A program made the position numbers and the translations under genes. The notes below the pieces were generated by a model. It saw only the letters and a list, made by a program, of their open reading frames with translations. It had not been told where the DNA came from and did not search any database. From Deltaproteobacteria bacterium (lineage in GTDB: Bacteria > Bdellovibrionota > JACOXK01), in assembly GCA_016186995.1 (NCBI GenBank), contig JACPKQ010000007.1:62001-126000 (forward strand): a stretch of 64,000 nucleotides of DNA, in the 5' to 3' direction. Shown in pieces: positions 53,081-60,652 of the stretch. How positions within the stretch are numbered: the stretch's first letter is position 1; every line of letters begins with the position of its first letter.

Positions 53081-54154
53081 ATGACATACCGAAAGCGTTT
53101 GTTAGCGATTCTTTTAGGAATTTTTTCCTTAGCGATTTTAGGCTGTGGGGCCAGAACCTCAGAAGCTCCTAAGCCTTTTTACTCTGAATTTCTCTGGACG
53201 GCGCAAAACATAGACTCGAAAGAGCCCATGCAATTTGCCAGCATGAGTGAGAATCAAATAGTAGAAACTTTAAGAACAAAATATGGAATAAAAGTGATTA
53301 TTTTAAGTAGTGCTGAAACCCCCAACCCTCACTTAACGATTGGAAATTTAAGAGAAGACAGAGATCTGGTCTCCTATTTTGAACAGGACGCAGAAGATCA
53401 AATTTGTGTAAAAACAGGAACTTGTAAAGAAGAAAGTGAAGTTGCAGCAGGACAGTTCTTATATCCTTATGAACATAGGCATTCCTCTGTAGACAATTTA
53501 GAAGCAGGCACTCATCGTCCAGGCTTAAATAAACCTATTATTGTTTTAACAAAAAGTTCGACTCGCCGGCATATGATTCATGAGTTTATGCATTATTATT
53601 TAGGGACTTTAACCAACGATGATGTTCCTCAAACAATAGATGGAGTGCTTCATTGTAATCGCTGCTCTCGAATTGTAGAAACATTGCAACTCAATCGCCT
53701 TCTTTCTGAGAAACAAAAATTTCATGATGAGAATATCAACACATTTTCTTCTCAGGCCCATTATAATTTAGATATGGAGTTAGAAAAAATAAGAACACAA
53801 ATAATCATCAATAATTTCACAACTCTTTTGAAAAAAGGAGAAGAGATTGATATTCATCGTTTTTGCTTTGATCATAGAAAAAAGTTGGGTTTTAACACAG
53901 AAGAAGCCGCGCAAGATTTGGGAGCCATTGTTGGATATGTAAAGGAAATTTCTAAGAAAATGAAAGATATGAATATGGAAACCGTAGCCAAAAATATCCA
54001 AAAAAATATTAATTTATATTCTCCAGATGTCCAATCCACACTTTCTAAATTAGAAGATCTTTTTGAAAAGATTAACTCTAAAATAACGGAGTCCAAAGGA
54101 TGGATCAGCTCTATTGGGATACCCGGTTCAATATGGGAGGAAGATCTTAACTAA
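53081..54154 (+). CDS. Lipoprotein with HExxH zinc motif (HEFMH)
   Basis: 357 residues from the ATG after a G6 run (a TTG six codons earlier is less likely). The lipobox AILGC places Cys22 as the lipidated residue. RRHMIHEFMHYYLG has H167, E168 and H171 of a zinc metallopeptidase. A Cys pair (LHCNRCSRIVETLQ) follows. The rest is helical and charged. The region before the motif (PIIVLTKSS) parallels KILVVRDVS in the lipoprotein at 39321, so they may be homologous. It lies 0.6 kb after an NtrC-type gene. Confidence 0.8.
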   Translation: MTYRKRLLAILLGIFSLAILGCGARTSEAPKPFYSEFLWTAQNIDSKEPMQFASMSENQIVETLRTKYGIKVIILSSAETPNPHLTIGNLREDRDLVSYFEQDAEDQICVKTGTCKEESEVAAGQFLYPYEHRHSSVDNLEAGTHRPGLNKPIIVLTKSSTRRHMIHEFMHYYLGTLTNDDVPQTIDGVLHCNRCSRIVETLQLNRLLSEKQKFHDENINTFSSQAHYNLDMELEKIRTQIIINNFTTLLKKGEEIDIHRFCFDHRKKLGFNTEEAAQDLGAIVGYVKEISKKMKDMNMETVAKNIQKNINLYSPDVQSTLSKLEDLFEKINSKITESKGWISSIGIPGSIWEEDLN

Positions 54155-54204
54155 GTTTTTTAGAGATACAGTCAAACCGCTGATAGAGTGTGTAGCTACC
54201 AGAC

Positions 54205-54242
54205 TTAAAGCCTGAGATTCTTCGCTTCGCTCAGAATGAATT
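54205..54242. repeat. REP-like palindrome fragment
   Basis: CTGAGATTCTTCGCTTCGCT followed by CAGAATGA, with ATTCT/AGAAT arms, is a dispersed bacterial palindrome resembling the one at 25804. Confidence 0.5.
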
Positions 54243-54304
54243 GATAAGGAAAATTTAGATATGACGAGTCAATAATAGTGGAATCATTTGCCAAAAGGTC
54301 TTAC

Positions 54305-54336
54305 TTGACTCTATAGTATACTATAGAGTTTATAAT
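54305..54336 (+). promoter_or_regulatory. MerR-type promoter and operator
   Basis: TTGACT and TATAAT are separated by 20 bp, the over-long spacing used by MerR activators. A perfect 20-bp palindrome, CTCTATAGTATACTATAGAG (54309-54328), fills the spacer. MerR would untwist it when metal binds. It lies 18 bases before the merR start. Confidence 0.9.
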
Positions 54337-54353
54337 AATACATAGGAGGGAAA

Positions 54354-54752
54354 ATGGAGCGGGTTTTTAAAATTGGCCAGGTAGCTAAGGTGGCTCAAGT
54401 CAATATTCAAACCGTGCGGTATTATGAAAAGTTAAATCTTTTGAAACCTCAGGGACGAAAACTTTCTGGATATAGGCTCTACGATATGCACGCCATTCTC
54501 CAGCTCAGGTTTATAAAAAAAGCGCAAGCTCTTGGGTTTACACTCTCTGAAATAAAAGCCCTCTTAGAGCTCAGTGTATCTCATTCAAACGAGTGCAATT
54601 CTGTAAGAAAAAAAGCGACTGATAAGATTTCTGAAATTGAAGATAAAATAAAACTTTTAAACAACATGAAAAAGACACTGAAAGAGCTTGTTCATTGTTG
54701 TGAAAAAAAGAAAAAAACGGAGAAATGCCCCATATTAAAAAGTTTAAAATAG
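54354..54752 (+). CDS. merR: MerR-type metal-responsive regulator
   Basis: 132 residues with AGGAGGG upstream. The winged helix (FKIGQVAKVAQVNIQTVRYYEKLNLL) and coiled coil are typical. Cysteines 81, 115/116 and 125 match the spacing of the Hg(II) ligands of Tn501 MerR (82, 117, 126). It both represses and activates the adjacent promoter. Mercury is the best-supported metal, but sequence alone cannot exclude others. Confidence 0.9.
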   Translation: MERVFKIGQVAKVAQVNIQTVRYYEKLNLLKPQGRKLSGYRLYDMHAILQLRFIKKAQALGFTLSEIKALLELSVSHSNECNSVRKKATDKISEIEDKIKLLNNMKKTLKELVHCCEKKKKTEKCPILKSLK

Positions 54753-54761
54753 GAGGAGTGC

Positions 54762-55088
54762 ATGAAAAAAATAACTAGTTCTGTAGCTATTATAAGTTCA
54801 GTATTTGCTTCAGCCTGTTGTCTTTTACCCGTTCTTTTGGCTGGGGTTGCAGGTATTGCAGGGGTGGCTTCGGTTTTTGAAAAACTTCGACTTCCTTTTA
54901 TCGTCGTTGCTACTCTATTTCTTGGTTATGGATTTTATATAGCTTATTTTCAAAAGAAAAAAGAATGTGCTCCAGGTGAAGCATGTTCGACATCACAAGG
55001 TAAACACAAACAGCGCATTATTCTATGGGTCATTACGGTACTCGTAACCCTTGTCATTACGTTTCCATATTGGATTCAACTCTTATAA
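54762..55088 (+). CDS. merT: MerT-like mercuric transport membrane protein
   Basis: 108 residues, three predicted TM helices. The first has the paired Cys19-Cys20 (FASACCLLPVLLAG) and the cytoplasmic loop has Cys69 and Cys75 (ECAPGEAC), the arrangement in MerT that passes Hg(II) inward. AGGAGG upstream. Confidence 0.9.
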   Translation: MKKITSSVAIISSVFASACCLLPVLLAGVAGIAGVASVFEKLRLPFIVVATLFLGYGFYIAYFQKKKECAPGEACSTSQGKHKQRIILWVITVLVTLVITFPYWIQLL

Positions 55089-55103
55089 GGGAGGAAAAGG
55101 ATC

Positions 55104-55415
55104 ATGAAACTTATTTTAATCTCATTTTTGATTGTCAGCATGGGGCTTTTAGCTCTGGGGTGTACGAATAAGAAAAAAGCTGTTCCCGAAGGGGCAGTAC
55201 TTAAAGAGCTCACATTTAAGGTAGATGGCATGACCTGCGGGGGGTGTGAATACAATGTCAAAAAGTCACTTTTAAAACTAGACGGTGTTGTTGAGGCATC
55301 AGCCGACCATAAAAAAGGAGAAGCTACGGTTTCTTTTGTTGAAGGAAAAGTAACTGAAAATCAATTGATCGAGGCTGTCAATTCGAGTGGCTATAAGGCC
55401 ACATTACAAAAATAG
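55104..55415 (+). CDS. merP: MerP-like mercury-binding lipoprotein
   Basis: 103 residues. The heavy-metal-associated domain has GMTCGGC (42-48; Cys45 and Cys48). Unlike usual soluble MerP, the N-terminus ends in a lipobox (LALGC, Cys20), so it is probably membrane-anchored in the periplasm. Confidence 0.9.
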   Translation: MKLILISFLIVSMGLLALGCTNKKKAVPEGAVLKELTFKVDGMTCGGCEYNVKKSLLKLDGVVEASADHKKGEATVSFVEGKVTENQLIEAVNSSGYKATLQK

Positions 55416-55424
55416 GGGGATTTT

Positions 55425-55904
55425 ATGAGCACATGTTGTTCCATAAATAATAAAAAAGAAAAAGTATTAACTCCGGGAAACTGTCCAACGTGTCAGGCAA
55501 AAGGAAAAAAAGTGGGACTTATCACCCTTTTTCAACTCATCAAGCGCCCCTTTCAAAAAGAGATTAACCGAAGCAGTCAATATTACTTTTGTAGTTCCAA
55601 AGAATGTGAGGTTGTTTACTTTTCAAATCAAAACAATGACTTTTTATTTAAAAAAGAACATCTCATTGTAAAAGTTGGGCAGAAAGAAAGCACTCCAAAA
55701 CAAGTGTGTTACTGTTTTGATTATACCCATCAAGACATTTTAGAAGAGGTGCAAAAAACAGGAAAAAGCACAGCCACACAAATCATTACCCAAAATATTA
55801 AAGAAGGGCTTTGCGCCTGTGAAATGAGAAATCCTCAAGGAAGCTGTTGCCTGGGCAATGTAAAAGAAGCTGAAAATCAGGCCACTGAAAAATGTAAAAA
55901 ATAA
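55425..55904 (+). CDS. CopZ-like metallochaperone with BFD-type Fe-S domain
   Basis: 159 residues with about 16 Cys, including CC, CPTC, CYC, CAC and CC clusters. The C-terminal part resembles the BFD-like [2Fe-2S] domain (CYCFDYTHQDILEEVQKTG...CACEMRNPQGSCCLG), as in the N-terminal half of archaeal CopZ. It ends the mer-like operon and could carry electrons or bind the metal. There is no merA reductase here. Confidence 0.8.
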   Translation: MSTCCSINNKKEKVLTPGNCPTCQAKGKKVGLITLFQLIKRPFQKEINRSSQYYFCSSKECEVVYFSNQNNDFLFKKEHLIVKVGQKESTPKQVCYCFDYTHQDILEEVQKTGKSTATQIITQNIKEGLCACEMRNPQGSCCLGNVKEAENQATEKCKK

Positions 55905-55942
55905 TTGACCCAAGGAAAAACCACCTCCCGTATGGGGAATTT

Positions 55943-56170
55943 TTATTTTTTAAATGTTTTTTCTAAAAGTTCTATAAGTGCTTTTGGCGGATTTTCTTTT
56001 GGGATTTTGCCTGTCAACTCAACTGATTTTTTAAATTGTTTTAAATATTTTCTACAATTGTGGCACATCCATAAATGAAGGCGAAATATAAGACGTTTAT
56101 GAAAAGGAAGTTCTTTTTCCATATAATCGGAAAGTCGATAAATCATTTGTTTACAGGTATACATTTTCAT
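55943..56170 (-). CDS. Putative anti-sigma factor (zinc-finger type)
   Basis: 75 residues. YTCKQMIYRLSDYMEKELPF and HLWMCHNCRKYLKQF (His-x3-Cys-x2-Cys) match the ZAS-like anti-sigma fold. No TM helix is present, so it would be soluble. It overlaps the sigma gene by 4 bases, supporting a regulatory pair. Confidence 0.8.
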   Translation of the reverse strand: MKMYTCKQMIYRLSDYMEKELPFHKRLIFRLHLWMCHNCRKYLKQFKKSVELTGKIPKENPPKALIELLEKTFKK

Positions 56171-56796
56171 TTTTTTGTCTTAAAAAACGAGTCCAATGCC
56201 ATTTTTAATTTCAGTCTCCCTCGATGCAATATCACTCTTAAATGAGTCTCAGAAACTTGTAAAATGTTACTGATTTCTTTAATTTTTAACTCTTCTATGT
56301 CTTTTAAATAAACAGCCTCACCGTAGGGGGATGGTAGATTGTGAATGGCCTCATTTAACTGAGAGAAGATCTCTTTTTGAATGAGTAATGTTTCTGGATT
56401 TTTACCCCAATCTGAAACCTCATCATTCCAAGCATCTTTTTCATTAAAAAGATGGTTGAGTTCTAAAAGTTCCTCTTCTAATGGGGTTTCATATTTTTGT
56501 GTTTTAAAAAGGTCATAGGCTTTATGTCGAAAAATCTGAATGAGCCATGTTTTAAAGGTTGATTTTCCTTGAAATTTTTCAATGCTTTTTAAGCAGGCTT
56601 CAAAGGTATCTGAGATCAGGTCTGGAATTTCTTCCTTATTGGCGATAAACCGCATGCCGTAGTTATAGAGTATGGGTGTATATATTTTTAAGAGCTCTTC
56701 AACAGTCTTTGAATCACTTCTTTTTAAGGCCTCTATAAATAGTTGATTTTCCATAACAAATGGCACTGTAACATTTTGTCTTCTAAAGCTACTCAT
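56167..56796 (-). CDS. ECF-type sigma-70 factor
   Basis: 209 residues; an alternative ATG 14 codons on (MENQLFIEALKRSDSKTV) fits ECF N-termini better, but neither has a clear ribosome site. Region 2 (RFIANKEEIPDLISDTFEACLKSIEKFQ) and region 4 (YGEAVYLKDIEELKIKEISNILQVSETHLRVILHRGRLKL) are present. Its promoter region carries three TAACG-like repeats about 10 bases apart (about 56820-56845). Confidence 0.9.
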   Translation of the reverse strand: MSSFRRQNVTVPFVMENQLFIEALKRSDSKTVEELLKIYTPILYNYGMRFIANKEEIPDLISDTFEACLKSIEKFQGKSTFKTWLIQIFRHKAYDLFKTQKYETPLEEELLELNHLFNEKDAWNDEVSDWGKNPETLLIQKEIFSQLNEAIHNLPSPYGEAVYLKDIEELKIKEISNILQVSETHLRVILHRGRLKLKMALDSFFKTKK

Positions 56797-56857
56797 TTAC
56801 GTAAAAAAGGTCGATAAAACGAAGTATAACGTATGTAACGAAATAAAGGGAGGGGTT

Positions 56858-57286
56858 ATGAATACCATTCAATTTCCAAAGGCAGTTATTTCAGGGATAC
56901 TGGGTACGGGAGCTTTTACCGTTTTTACCCAGCTTCAATCGTTCATTGGGTTTCCACAAGGAGATATCCCCATGATGCTCTCATCATTTTTGGGAGCACC
57001 CTTGTTTATAGGATGGCTCATGCACTTTGGTATAGGGATTGCTTTAGCAATCATCTATGCCTTTTTAAGCAATAAGCTTCCTTTTTGTGGATGGAAACAA
57101 GGGGCATTTTATGGAATCTTTCCTTGGCTCATGGCCATGTTTCTTGTGATGCCTATGATGGGAATGCCTGTATTTACGGGGTCTTTCCTTATGGCAACAG
57201 CCAGTCTCATTGGGCACATCATCTATGGTGCTTCAGTAGGATATGTTTACATAGGACAAGAGGCATGTTCTATAAGCAATGAGTAA
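56858..57286 (+). CDS. Small four-helix membrane protein
   Basis: 142 residues with four hydrophobic segments, resembling DUF6789-type proteins. GGGAGGGG lies 3 bases before the ATG. It starts divergently from the ECF sigma gene and could be one of its targets. No function is known. Confidence 0.75.
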   Translation: MNTIQFPKAVISGILGTGAFTVFTQLQSFIGFPQGDIPMMLSSFLGAPLFIGWLMHFGIGIALAIIYAFLSNKLPFCGWKQGAFYGIFPWLMAMFLVMPMMGMPVFTGSFLMATASLIGHIIYGASVGYVYIGQEACSISNE

Positions 57287-57299
57287 CGCTTAACATTCG

Positions 57300-57347
57300 G
57301 CTTAAACCTTTATGAAGTATTGAAATCATTTTCATAAAGGTTTAAGC
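57300..57347. terminator. Long hairpin terminator
   Basis: GCTTAAACCTTTATGAA and TTCATAAAGGTTTAAGC form a perfect 17-bp stem with a 14-base loop, 13 bases after the membrane protein stop. It is followed by an AT-rich tract and is likely the terminator. Confidence 0.8.
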
Positions 57348-57355
57348 TATTTTAT

Positions 57356-57514
57356 ATGGTTGAAACATGTCTTCAATTTATCTCTCATGAAGGTTTTCAA
57401 TTATTCGTGGCCATTTTTTTAGGGGGCCTCATCGGATTAGAACGAGAGATGAAGGGAAAGCCTTCGGGGCAGGTCATTGGAGCTTTTAACTTTTACTCTT
57501 CTTTCTTGTCTTGA
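57356..57514 (+). pseudogene. Truncated MgtC-family membrane protein
   Basis: 52 residues. LFVAIFLGGLIGLEREMKGKPSG matches the first helix and conserved GLEREMKGKPSG loop of MgtC/SapB proteins, which normally exceed 140 residues. Homology stops after VIGAF, where the frame runs into the reverse complement of the mlaD 3' end. This is a broken gene at a junction. Confidence 0.8.
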
Positions 57515-58362
57515 TCAATTTCTTCAGCTTTTTTGATAGAGTAACGAATGAGATATTTAAAGGTTTTGCTCCGTGAAGCTCCTGAAAGAATGGTTTTTAA
57601 ATCTTCATACACAGTAGGGTCGTTAACAAGGGCACCGATAGTGCCTTTGCCTTTATTTATTTTCCAACTCATTTGATTGAGTTGTTCAGAGAGGCCTGCT
57701 AATTCACGAGATGTTTTTTGAAAGTTCGTTTTTATTTCTTCGTCAAAAATAAGAGAGTGTAATAGACCTTTTCCTTCTTTAATTTCTTGTGAAACAGTAG
57801 CCATGTTTTCAGAAAGAGTTGCTAGGTTATCAAGGATTTTATGACCTGATCCTGTTTTTTGGAGTTTTTCATCGATGAAAGTGACGATGTTATCTACCTT
57901 GGATAAAATACCACCCAATTTGCTGACGTAATCTGCAAGCTCTTTGGGTGAGTCTGCTGGAATCCATCCGTTAGGTTCAATCAGAGGTTTGTTGGGATCT
58001 CCAAAAGTGATTTCAATATATTTATCTCCTAAAACGCCGAGGGTATTGATAGAGGCTCGTGAGTCAGCTCGAATATAATCTTTTTTCATATAATCAAGCT
58101 TAAGTTCAACAATGACGTATTCTCGATCTCCAGGCTCTGTAGAGAAGAAAATATTGTTAACAGTACCAATATTGTATCCAGCAAGGCGAACACTAGCACC
58201 ATTTTGAAGGCCAAGAATATTTGGAAATCGACAAAAAAGAGTGTAATCGGCTTTGAAGAAAAGCTTATCGCTTCCTACCAGGAGTATCATCATAGAGATG
58301 AGCAAAACCCCTAAAAACACGAAAAAACCTACTTTAATGTCTGTCAGACGTTCTTTAATCAT
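57493..58362 (-). CDS. mlaD: MlaD-like MCE-domain lipid-binding protein
   Basis: 289 residues: one N-terminal TM helix (VGFFVFLGVLLISMMILLVG), then an MCE domain (about 38-120; GLQNGASVRLAGYNIGTVNNI and LGVLGDKYIEITFG), then a long helical tail. MlaD binds phospholipid at the periplasmic face of the transporter. The tail is longer than in E. coli MlaD (183), more like actinobacterial and deltaproteobacterial Mce proteins. Confidence 0.93.
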   Translation of the reverse strand: MIKERLTDIKVGFFVFLGVLLISMMILLVGSDKLFFKADYTLFCRFPNILGLQNGASVRLAGYNIGTVNNIFFSTEPGDREYVIVELKLDYMKKDYIRADSRASINTLGVLGDKYIEITFGDPNKPLIEPNGWIPADSPKELADYVSKLGGILSKVDNIVTFIDEKLQKTGSGHKILDNLATLSENMATVSQEIKEGKGLLHSLIFDEEIKTNFQKTSRELAGLSEQLNQMSWKINKGKGTIGALVNDPTVYEDLKTILSGASRSKTFKYLIRYSIKKAEEIDQDKKEE

Positions 58363-59120
58363 GAGTCTAATGGCTCCCCTGTTATAAATCCTTTTACTAT
58401 TTCATTATCGGTTTTTTTGATATTTTCTTTTGTTTCCTCGATAATAATTTTTCCCCTATAAACCATGGCGATACGGTCGGTGACCTCAAAGGCACTTTCC
58501 ATATCGTGAGTAACAATAATACAAGTGATATTTTTTCTCTTATTAAGATCCATAATAATTTCGTTAATTTTTCGGGTGTTGTAAGGATCAAGCCCTGTTG
58601 TGGGTTCATCAAAAAGAATAATTTCAGGTTCTAAAATAGTAGCTCGTGCTAGGCCAACGCGTTTTTTCATACCACCACTTAAATCTGATGGCATTAGGTT
58701 CTGTTTTTCTGAAAGCCCTACAAGCGCTAATTCTTCTGAAACTCTTTTTTGTATTTCTTCTTCTGTGAGTGTTGTATGTTCTCTTAAAGGGTAGGCTAAA
58801 TTTTCACCTACTGTAAGAGAATCAAAAAGAGCTCCACCTTGAAAAAGCATGGCAATTCTTTTTCGAACTGGGATATATTCTTCTTCTTTTAAATGACTAA
58901 TATTGTGGCCATCAAAAATAATTTCTCCTTCATCAGGTTGTAAAAGTCCTATAAAATGTTTTAACATAACGGATTTTCCAATGCCTGAGCCACCTATAAT
59001 AGTAATAACCTCACCCTTTTTGATAGTGAGGTTAGCACCATCATAAACGATATTATCTCCAAATTTTTTGTGGAGATTTTTGACTTCAATAATGTTTTCA
59101 ACTTTTTGATCTTTATTCAT
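58359..59120 (-). CDS. mlaF: MlaF-like ABC transporter ATPase
   Basis: 253 residues: Walker A GGSGIGKS, signature DLSGGMKKRVGLARA, Walker B IILFDEPTTGLDP and a switch His (VTHD). It powers lipid transport with MlaE. Overlaps mlaD and mlaE by 4 bases each. Confidence 0.95.
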   Translation of the reverse strand: MNKDQKVENIIEVKNLHKKFGDNIVYDGANLTIKKGEVITIIGGSGIGKSVMLKHFIGLLQPDEGEIIFDGHNISHLKEEEYIPVRKRIAMLFQGGALFDSLTVGENLAYPLREHTTLTEEEIQKRVSEELALVGLSEKQNLMPSDLSGGMKKRVGLARATILEPEIILFDEPTTGLDPYNTRKINEIIMDLNKRKNITCIIVTHDMESAFEVTDRIAMVYRGKIIIEETKENIKKTDNEIVKGFITGEPLDS

Positions 59121-59896
59121 AATTCCATGAAGAGTTTTGTTAAAAAGAAGTCAGCTATCAGTATTGAAATAGTACCCAAAACAACAGATTGCGTTGTTGA
59201 GATTCCCACCCCTTGGGTTCCTCCCTTTGTGGTTAAACCTTTATAGCAACCGATCATAGAAATAATAATGGCAAAGAAAAAAGTTTTTCCCATTCCTGCA
59301 AAAAAGTCTTTAAGAATGATTGTTTCAGTAATTTTATTGTAATAAAATTGAGGGGTCAAATTAAGTTCGGTGTAACAAATAATCATACCTCCTATAAGAC
59401 CAATCAAAATTCCAAATACAGTAAGAATAGGAAGAGCAATGAGTGTTGCTGAAATGCGTGGAATCACAATTTTTTTTATGGGGCTTGTTCCTAAAGCCCG
59501 AATAGCATCAATTTGTTCTGTCACATTCATAGAACCTACTTCTGCTGCAATTCCTGCACCCACGCGTGCACACACCATAAGACTTGTAAAAACAGGGCCT
59601 AGCTCTCGAATGAAAGAAAGTGCAATAACCTTAGGAACGTAGAGCTGACCACCAAATTTCTCAAGACCATAGGCAAATTGAAGGGCAATAACCATGCCTG
59701 TTGAAAGACAAGTAACCACGACAAGGGGAAGTGATTCATTCCCAATAGATTGAATTTGATTCAATGTGAGTTGTATATATTGAGGAGAATGAAACATGTC
59801 TTTAAATGTTTTAGCTGAAAGTCTCCCCAGTCCCCCTAGAAACTCTAGAAAGTCAGTCACAACTTTTCCAAATTTTTCGAAAAAAAATTCAACCAT
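59117..59896 (-). CDS. mlaE: MlaE-like permease
   Basis: 259 residues with about five TM segments. ICARVGAGIAAEVGSMNVTEQIDAIRALG is the family signature, where the GSM-EQIDA loop contacts the ATPase. It is the membrane core of the Mla lipid transporter. Confidence 0.95.
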   Translation of the reverse strand: MVEFFFEKFGKVVTDFLEFLGGLGRLSAKTFKDMFHSPQYIQLTLNQIQSIGNESLPLVVVTCLSTGMVIALQFAYGLEKFGGQLYVPKVIALSFIRELGPVFTSLMVCARVGAGIAAEVGSMNVTEQIDAIRALGTSPIKKIVIPRISATLIALPILTVFGILIGLIGGMIICYTELNLTPQFYYNKITETIILKDFFAGMGKTFFFAIIISMIGCYKGLTTKGGTQGVGISTTQSVVLGTISILIADFFLTKLFMEL

Positions 59897-59898
59897 TT

Positions 59899-60399
59899 TT
59901 ACTCTTTGTTATCCACTGTTTTAAAAGTATGAAGAAGGTTTTCAAAATCTTTCACATCTTTTTCATAGTTTCCTGGGCGCGCTGTATAGGTAAAATCATA
60001 AAGGCAATAATCTTTTCTTAAGACATAAATATTCATTTTAACTTGAACGCCATCAAGACTTCCTGTTGCAACAGTGTGTTTTGCTTTTCTATTTGAGAGT
60101 GTTACAAATTCCTCAACCTCAATTTCAACATCATCAACCCCGCGAAGAAGATTTTGAGAAAGAATGTCTAAAGAGGCGTTATTATATCTTTCACAAAGAG
60201 AATTAATGTAAATGGTAGCCGCAGATCGTAAGGATGAAAATGAAGCATCGGCTTGGGTATCTTGAATTGCTTCCCAGTGCTTAGGAAGTTTACCTATCTT
60301 ATAGTTTTCGCTTTTTTTCTCTTCAACATTGATATCCAAGGAGGCACAGCCCAGCACGCTTGAAATCATTAGAATGTAAAACAGCTTTTTGTACTTCAT
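59899..60399 (-). CDS. Lipoprotein of the mla operon
   Basis: 166 residues with a lipobox (SVLGC, Cys18). The mature domain, with paired Cys (SLCERYNN and KDYCLYD), resembles small outer-membrane lipoproteins. It leads the operon, two bases before mlaE. It may be a partner in outer-membrane lipid transfer, but no MlaA or MlaC family match is seen. Confidence 0.8.
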   Translation of the reverse strand: MKYKKLFYILMISSVLGCASLDINVEEKKSENYKIGKLPKHWEAIQDTQADASFSSLRSAATIYINSLCERYNNASLDILSQNLLRGVDDVEIEVEEFVTLSNRKAKHTVATGSLDGVQVKMNIYVLRKDYCLYDFTYTARPGNYEKDVKDFENLLHTFKTVDNKE

Positions 60400-60526
60400 G
60401 AAACGTTTACTTCTCTTCTAAGGGCGTATCGGTCTTATCATTTCAATACTTTACAAAGCTTTTTTATATTTTTTTGAAGCCTAAAAGTACTGAAAATATG
60501 CTGCTTCTAGGGGTTTAAGCCAAAGC

Positions 60527-60555
60527 TTTTCAAGTCAAAAAAATGAACTTGAAAA
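60527..60555. promoter_or_regulatory. Inverted repeat, possible sigma-54 activator site
   Basis: TTTTCAAGT/ACTTGAAAA is a perfect 9-bp inverted repeat with an 11-base spacer, about 56 bases upstream of the -24 element. That is the position expected for an enhancer bound by an NtrC-type activator. The rest of 60400-60652 holds no gene. Confidence 0.5.
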
Positions 60556-60610
60556 ACCTTAAAGTCGAATTTTTGACATGGGAGATCACGGAATTATTGG
60601 AAAAATTCTC

Positions 60611-60626
60611 TGGCACAGCTCTTGCT
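60611..60626 (+). promoter_or_regulatory. Sigma-54 promoter (perfect -24/-12) for fliA
   Basis: TGGCACAGCTCTTGCT matches TGGCAC-N5-TTGCW exactly. The start is near 60637, about 16 bases before the ATG. Confidence 0.88.
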
Positions 60627-60652
60627 CTATCTAAAAAGTAAGGGGAGGGACC

